The notes under the pieces are model-generated. The model saw only the letters and a list, made by a program, of their open reading frames with translations. It did not search any database and was not told the DNA's origin. Positions 42,112 through 46,106 of a stretch of 46,106 nt of DNA are shown piece by piece. The position numbers and the translations under genes are program-made. Source of the DNA: Caldisalinibacter kiritimatiensis (GTDB lineage Bacteria > Bacillota > Clostridia > Tissierellales > Caldisalinibacteraceae); contig NZ_ARZA01000268.1 of the NCBI RefSeq assembly GCF_000387765.1, forward strand, positions 1 through 46,106. Reading direction: 5' to 3'. Each line of letters begins with the position of its first letter. Within the stretch, counting starts at the first letter, position 1.

Positions 42112-43245
42112 TTGATACTGAAGAAAAGAACGTGTTATGTATTGTTAGTATTAATATTATTTATTAATAGTGTTGTAGTATATGCTGATAATAGTATTGA
42201 ACAAGATAAAAAAAGATATGAGCAAACAAAGCAGAGAATAGACAAAGTAGAAGAAGAATTAAATGAGAAAAAAAGGGAATACAAGGATGTTACTAAACAA
42301 ATTAAAAAATTAGATTTACAACTTGATGAAATAGATAAAGAGTTACAAAAACTTGAAGGACAGTTAAATAACTTAAATAACGATATTGAAGTAACAAAAA
42401 AAGAGTTATTAGAGGCAGAAAAAAATATTGAAGAAAAAAATGATATATTAAATAAAAGATTAAGAGTTATGTATAAAAATGGAACAGTTGGTTACTTGGA
42501 AGTTCTATTGGCATCTAAAGACTTAGAGGATTTACTTACTAGATTAGATATGATAAAGAGAATAGTTGAAAATGATGTAGAGTTATTGAAATATATGAAA
42601 GAACAAAGAGAGCAAATAAAGGAAAAAAAAGCACAGTTAGAGACTCAAAAGAAAATGTTATTATCAACTAAACAGACTATACAAAAAAAGAGAAAAGAAA
42701 TTGAAGTTGTAAGTAGAGCTAAGCAGCAATTGATGAGAAGTTTAGCAAGTAATATAAAGGAACTTGAGAAACAGGAAGATGATTTACTAAATTTAGCTAA
42801 AAGGTTAGAAGAAGAAATAAGAAGAAAACAGATTGCACAGAAATATGCAGGTGGAAAGTTAACATGGCCTACACCAGGTTACTATAGAATAACTTCACCG
42901 TATGGTATGAGAGTACACCCTATTCTGAAGACTAAAAAGATGCACACAGGTATAGATATAGGCGTTCCATTAGGGGGCACTATAGTGGCAGCTAATGATG
43001 GTGTAGTTCGATATGCAGGATGGTATGGAGGATATGGAAAAGTAGTAATAATAGACCATGGTGGTGGAATTTCTACACTTTATGCTCATAATTCAAGGTT
43101 ATTAGTGAAGAAAGGACAATCAGTAAAAAGAGGACAAGCTGTATCCAAGGCAGGTAGTACAGGATATTCTACAGGACCACATCTACACTTTGAGGTTAGA
43201 AAGAACGGTGCTTACACTAATCCAATGCCATGGTTAAAGAAGTAA
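42112..43245 (+). CDS. EnvC-like coiled-coil M23 peptidase
   Basis: TTG 42112 follows AAGGAGGGTGGG. The 377-aa protein has a signal peptide (about 1-25), two long coiled coils (about 28-110 and 155-245) and a C-terminal LytM domain (about 255-377). Zn-ligand motifs are present: HTGIDIG, and HLHF in GPHLHFEV. Unlike E. coli EnvC, which lacks such ligands, it should be an active endopeptidase. Position after ftsEX suggests FtsX activates it through the coiled coil. Confidence 0.9.
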   Translation: MILKKRTCYVLLVLILFINSVVVYADNSIEQDKKRYEQTKQRIDKVEEELNEKKREYKDVTKQIKKLDLQLDEIDKELQKLEGQLNNLNNDIEVTKKELLEAEKNIEEKNDILNKRLRVMYKNGTVGYLEVLLASKDLEDLLTRLDMIKRIVENDVELLKYMKEQREQIKEKKAQLETQKKMLLSTKQTIQKKRKEIEVVSRAKQQLMRSLASNIKELEKQEDDLLNLAKRLEEEIRRKQIAQKYAGGKLTWPTPGYYRITSPYGMRVHPILKTKKMHTGIDIGVPLGGTIVAANDGVVRYAGWYGGYGKVVIIDHGGGISTLYAHNSRLLVKKGQSVKRGQAVSKAGSTGYSTGPHLHFEVRKNGAYTNPMPWLKK

Positions 43246-43275
43246 AAGGCGACCACTTTTAGGTCGTCTTTATTA
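43246..43275 (+). terminator. Terminator after the M23 peptidase gene
   Basis: AAAGGCGACC pairs with GGTCGTCTTT (one G-U), loop ACTTTTA, followed by ATTATG. The T run is short. Confidence 0.6.
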
Positions 43276-43400
43276 TGTTCTTTTGCTTTAATTTGCAATT
43301 TATTGATTGAATTTTTGAAAAATATATATTAGGATGGTATAATGAGAACATAAATTTAATAAAATAGAATACTAAGACGTTAATATGAGGTGAAATACAG

Positions 43401-44627
43401 ATGATATCAAAAAGAAAAGCTGCTATTGGAGCTATTATTTTAATTATTATAACTGGAATTACAACATTTGCATTTAGTAATATGATACAGATAACAATAG
43501 GAGATAAAGTATTTGTAACTAAGGAACAGAGAGACGAATGGGTTGAAATAAACAATAAATATAATAAATTGATGGCTTTAGAGGACATTATTGAAGAAAA
43601 TTTTTTATATGAGGTTAATGAACAAACATTATTAGAAGGCGCTCTGAAAGGAATGTTTCAAGCTCTAGATGACCCATACTCTGTATATATGACAAAAGAT
43701 GAATTTGCAGATTTTATGGAGCATACTAGAGGTACGTATAGTGGTATAGGAATTATTGTAGTTCCAGGCGAGGATAATTTAATTACAGTTGTATCGCCAA
43801 TAGAAGGTACCCCAGGAGAAAGAGCAGGCATAAAAACAGGAGATAAGATTGTAAAAGTAAATGGGAAAGAATTTACAGCTGATAGAATGGATGAAGCTGT
43901 AAAAGTTATGAAGGGTAAACCAGGTACAAAAGTAGAAATCACTATTTTAAGAAAAAATAAAAATGGAGATAATAAGTTTTTAGACCTAGAAATAACTAGA
44001 GAGGAAATAAGGCAGAAAACAGTTAAAGCTAAAATGTTAGAAGGAAATATTGGATATATAAGATTAGTAGCTTTTGATGAAAAAACTTATGGAGAATTTA
44101 AAAATGAATTAGATTCCTTAGAAAAGAAGAATATGAAAGGAATAATAATAGATTTAAGAAATAATCCAGGTGGGCTTTTAGACCAATGTCAAAAAATAAC
44201 TGATGAGCTTATGGGAGAAGGTATTATAGTTTATACAGAAACTAAAAAGGGAGAAAGAGAAGAATATAAATCTGATAAAGAAAAGATAGATGTACCATTA
44301 GTTTTACTTGTTAATGGAGGTAGTGCTAGTGCATCAGAGATACTAGCTGGTGCTATTAAAGATACAAATTCGGGGGTTTTAATAGGTACAAAAACTTTTG
44401 GAAAGGGTATAGTTCAAAGAATTATACCACTTAAAGATGGTTCAGGCTTTAAGTTGACTGTTTCAGAATATTTTACACCTAGTGGAGTTAACATTCATGG
44501 TGTAGGTATTGAGCCTGATATAGTTATTGAGTTACCAGATGATGTAATGAATTATGGTACTGAATATTTAGATGAAGATATACAATTACAAAAGGCAATT
44601 GAAGTAATAAAAAGTAAAATAAAATAA
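43401..44627 (+). CDS. Carboxy-terminal processing protease (S41), CtpB-like
   Basis: The 408-aa protein has an N-terminal membrane anchor (about 8-28), a PDZ domain (about 110-190: GTYSGIGIIVVPGEDNLI, GERAGIKTGDKIVKVNGKEF) and the S41 protease domain. Catalytic residues lie in NGGSASASE (from Ser308) and GTKTFGKGIVQ (Lys335). Such proteases trim envelope or sporulation proteins outside the membrane; CtpB cleaves SpoIVFA in Bacillus. It is next to ftsX-linked genes and a MinJ-like gene, as in Bacillus. Confidence 0.93.
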   Translation: MISKRKAAIGAIILIIITGITTFAFSNMIQITIGDKVFVTKEQRDEWVEINNKYNKLMALEDIIEENFLYEVNEQTLLEGALKGMFQALDDPYSVYMTKDEFADFMEHTRGTYSGIGIIVVPGEDNLITVVSPIEGTPGERAGIKTGDKIVKVNGKEFTADRMDEAVKVMKGKPGTKVEITILRKNKNGDNKFLDLEITREEIRQKTVKAKMLEGNIGYIRLVAFDEKTYGEFKNELDSLEKKNMKGIIIDLRNNPGGLLDQCQKITDELMGEGIIVYTETKKGEREEYKSDKEKIDVPLVLLVNGGSASASEILAGAIKDTNSGVLIGTKTFGKGIVQRIIPLKDGSGFKLTVSEYFTPSGVNIHGVGIEPDIVIELPDDVMNYGTEYLDEDIQLQKAIEVIKSKIK

Positions 44628-44630
44628 ACT

Positions 44631-44675
44631 AACATAGCCATTGGATATGCTTAAATCTAATGGCTATGTTTATTG
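44631..44675 (+). terminator. Terminator after the S41 protease gene
   Basis: AACATAGCCATT (44631-44642) pairs with AATGGCTATGTT (44659-44670), with GAT/ATC pairing in the loop, followed by TATTGTTT. Confidence 0.85.
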
Positions 44676-44752
44676 TTTAAAAATATATTTGATTTTAGAT
44701 ATTAACTAAAAAACTAATTATATAGTAGGTCCTAAATATAGGAGTGTTTAAA

Positions 44753-46000
44753 ATGAAAACAATATTCGAAATTTTGAACCTATCTTTACTAACTTTATCT
44801 CAAATATTAATTAATCCTATCTATTGGGTAGTTATAGCAATTGTGTATGTTCAATATAAAAGAATAGGACAAATGGAAAAAAAGATATTAGGTACAAATA
44901 AAGAATCAAATTTAAAGAGGGTATTGAGTTCAACATTAGCTGGTGTTATAGGAGGTCTCATAGGAAGTATTATTATTTTAGCGATAGGTATAACGATAGA
45001 TGCAGATGATTTTAAATACATGTTAATACTAGCAATATTATTAATGTTAATTCATCCTAGATTTATTTGTTTTTCCTATAGTGGAGGTATAGTGTCGATA
45101 GCTAGTTTAGTATTTGAATATCCTAAAATCAACGTTTCTAGTGTTATGGCAATTGTAGCAGTATTACATTTAGTTGAAAGTTTATTAATACTAAAAGATG
45201 GTGATAAGAGTAAGGTACCTATATTTATGAAAATGAATAATAAAATTGTTGGCGGCTTTAATATGATGAGGTTTTGGCCTATACCATTTATTGTTTTAAT
45301 AATAACAGCACAATCCTTTGAAGGTTCAGCAGTAGCGATGCCAGATTGGTGGCCTCTTATTAGGCCTGATAATATAACTTCTAATAGTAACGATTTAATG
45401 TGCATTATGATACCAGTAATGGCTGCCTTAGGATATGGAGATATGGCTATATCTGATTATCCAGAAAGAAAAATTAAGGAATCATCTAGAAATCTAATTT
45501 TATTCAGTGTCATTCTTTTAATATTAGCTATAATTTCTTCTTATGTATATGTATTTAAATATATAGCTGCTTTGTTTTCACCATTAGCACATGAGTTTTT
45601 AATTCAATATGGTAGAAAAAAAGAAAAACAGGGAACTCCAGCATTTACCCCAAGTAATCAAGGGGTAAAGATTCTTGATGTACTTCCCGATAGTACAGCT
45701 GAGAAAATGGGCTTTAAGTCCGGTGATATAATCTTTAGAATAAATGGACAAGAAGTTAATAGTAAGTATGATATAAATAGCGTTTTATCTTATTTTCCAC
45801 CTTATATATGGATAGACTATTATGACAGTAATGGTAAAATTAAAACTAAAGATTATACTGATTACAGGAATAAAATACGTAATTTAGGCTTACTCGTGGT
45901 ACCTAGAGATTCTTCCTATGTTTTCGTTGTTAAAGAAGTTGATAGTTTAGGATTAAGATTAATAAAATGGATAAAAAATAAAATAAAAAGGAGGAGCTGA
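44753..46000 (+). CDS. MinJ-like multipass membrane protein with PDZ domain
   Basis: ATG 44753 follows GGAG (44741-44744); the frame opens slightly upstream at 44744. The 415-aa protein has about seven or eight membrane helices and then a PDZ domain (about 300-375: KILDVLPDSTAEKMGFKSGDIIFRIN, split at the usual loop). This is the layout of B. subtilis MinJ, which links DivIVA to MinD at division sites and also lies beside ctpB and ftsEX. Sequence-level MinJ identity is not certain, so the name is by layout and neighbourhood. Confidence 0.8.
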   Translation: MKTIFEILNLSLLTLSQILINPIYWVVIAIVYVQYKRIGQMEKKILGTNKESNLKRVLSSTLAGVIGGLIGSIIILAIGITIDADDFKYMLILAILLMLIHPRFICFSYSGGIVSIASLVFEYPKINVSSVMAIVAVLHLVESLLILKDGDKSKVPIFMKMNNKIVGGFNMMRFWPIPFIVLIITAQSFEGSAVAMPDWWPLIRPDNITSNSNDLMCIMIPVMAALGYGDMAISDYPERKIKESSRNLILFSVILLILAIISSYVYVFKYIAALFSPLAHEFLIQYGRKKEKQGTPAFTPSNQGVKILDVLPDSTAEKMGFKSGDIIFRINGQEVNSKYDINSVLSYFPPYIWIDYYDSNGKIKTKDYTDYRNKIRNLGLLVVPRDSSYVFVVKEVDSLGLRLIKWIKNKIKRRS

Positions 46001-46020
46001 TTATAGCTTCTCTTTTGTTT
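45991..46020 (+). terminator. Terminator overlapping the MinJ-like stop codon
   Basis: GAGGAGCT (45991-45998) pairs with AGCTTCTC (46005-46012), one G-U, and is followed by TTTTGTTTT. The stem begins before the TGA stop codon. Beyond it, to 46106, I see no feature. Confidence 0.7.
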
Positions 46021-46106
46021 TATAAAGAATAAAACTACTAATATTTAGTCAGAAGTTTCGCATCTAAAAGATTTTAATGGGCGCTAGCCCTCAAGAATAG
46101 ATTGTT

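Noticed and set aside
1-46106. tRNA, rRNA or CRISPR genes
   Set aside because: I found no cloverleaf-like sequence with the usual conserved arms, no rRNA-like GC-rich conserved blocks and no regular direct repeats in the window.

Overview
The window is AT-rich, densely coded DNA with short operons, Gram-positive ribosome-binding sites, frequent GTG/TTG starts and many U-tailed hairpin terminators. This points to a low-GC Clostridia-type Firmicute. A GerS/YdcC-like lipoprotein before alanine racemase, a split FeoB, a CsaB-containing surface-polysaccharide set and an ftsEX/CtpB/MinJ-like block fit an anaerobic Clostridia or Tissierellia relative. Genus cannot be fixed by reading alone.

Layout. 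(1) 1-4510: a heterodimeric multidrug ABC exporter of the BmrC/BmrD type. It is preceded by a promoter, a 34-codon leader ORF and two nearly identical terminators, with an antiterminator pairing inside the leader ORF: a ribosome-mediated attenuator. (2) 4568-15175: an accessory-looking region built around three proteins that share an N-terminal 'PGRIR/PGRLR' HMA_2-like domain. These are an atypical P1B-type ATPase, a P2A (Ca2+-type) ATPase on the minus strand and a shrunken P-type ATPase relative lacking the catalytic motifs. Several small membrane or helical proteins and one unrecognised helical protein lie among them; a PhoH/PIN protein is interleaved. (3) 15233-18725: upp on the minus strand, then a Fur-boxed ferrous-iron operon (FeoB G domain, FeoB membrane domain, Cys-rich small protein, FeoA). 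(4) 18735-24470: a small minus-strand protein, a coiled-coil protein and a small membrane protein, then the conserved series acpS (here fused to NnrD) - gerS/ydcC-like - alr - mazE/mazF-like toxin-antitoxin.

(5) 24865-30714: a secreted coiled-coil protein, then a cell-surface polysaccharide operon (GT4 glycosyltransferase, DUF4330 protein, O-antigen ligase-like, CsaB, TagA/WecG). (6) 30756-33393: YitT-family membrane protein and a split transketolase. (7) 33739-37953: PrcB-like protein, triple-LysM secreted protein and a Lon-like AAA_32 protease. (8) 38125-40367: MsmX/UgpC-type sugar-importer ATPase and a CdaR/PucR-type regulator. (9) 40522-46000: ftsE, ftsX, EnvC-like M23 hydrolase, CtpB-like S41 protease and a MinJ-like membrane PDZ protein, a cell-division/envelope set similar in order to Bacillus.

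The most promising unusual system is region 2. Its parts (non-canonical P1B ATPase, small hydrophobic partners, proximity to Fur-controlled feo) resemble in outline the ferrosome (fez) iron-storage organelle clusters and the mycobacterial PacL/P-ATPase pairs. The combination with a Ca2+-type pump and a pseudo-ATPase sharing one domain is something I do not recognise as described. The attenuator at 275-590 is the best supported regulatory finding.
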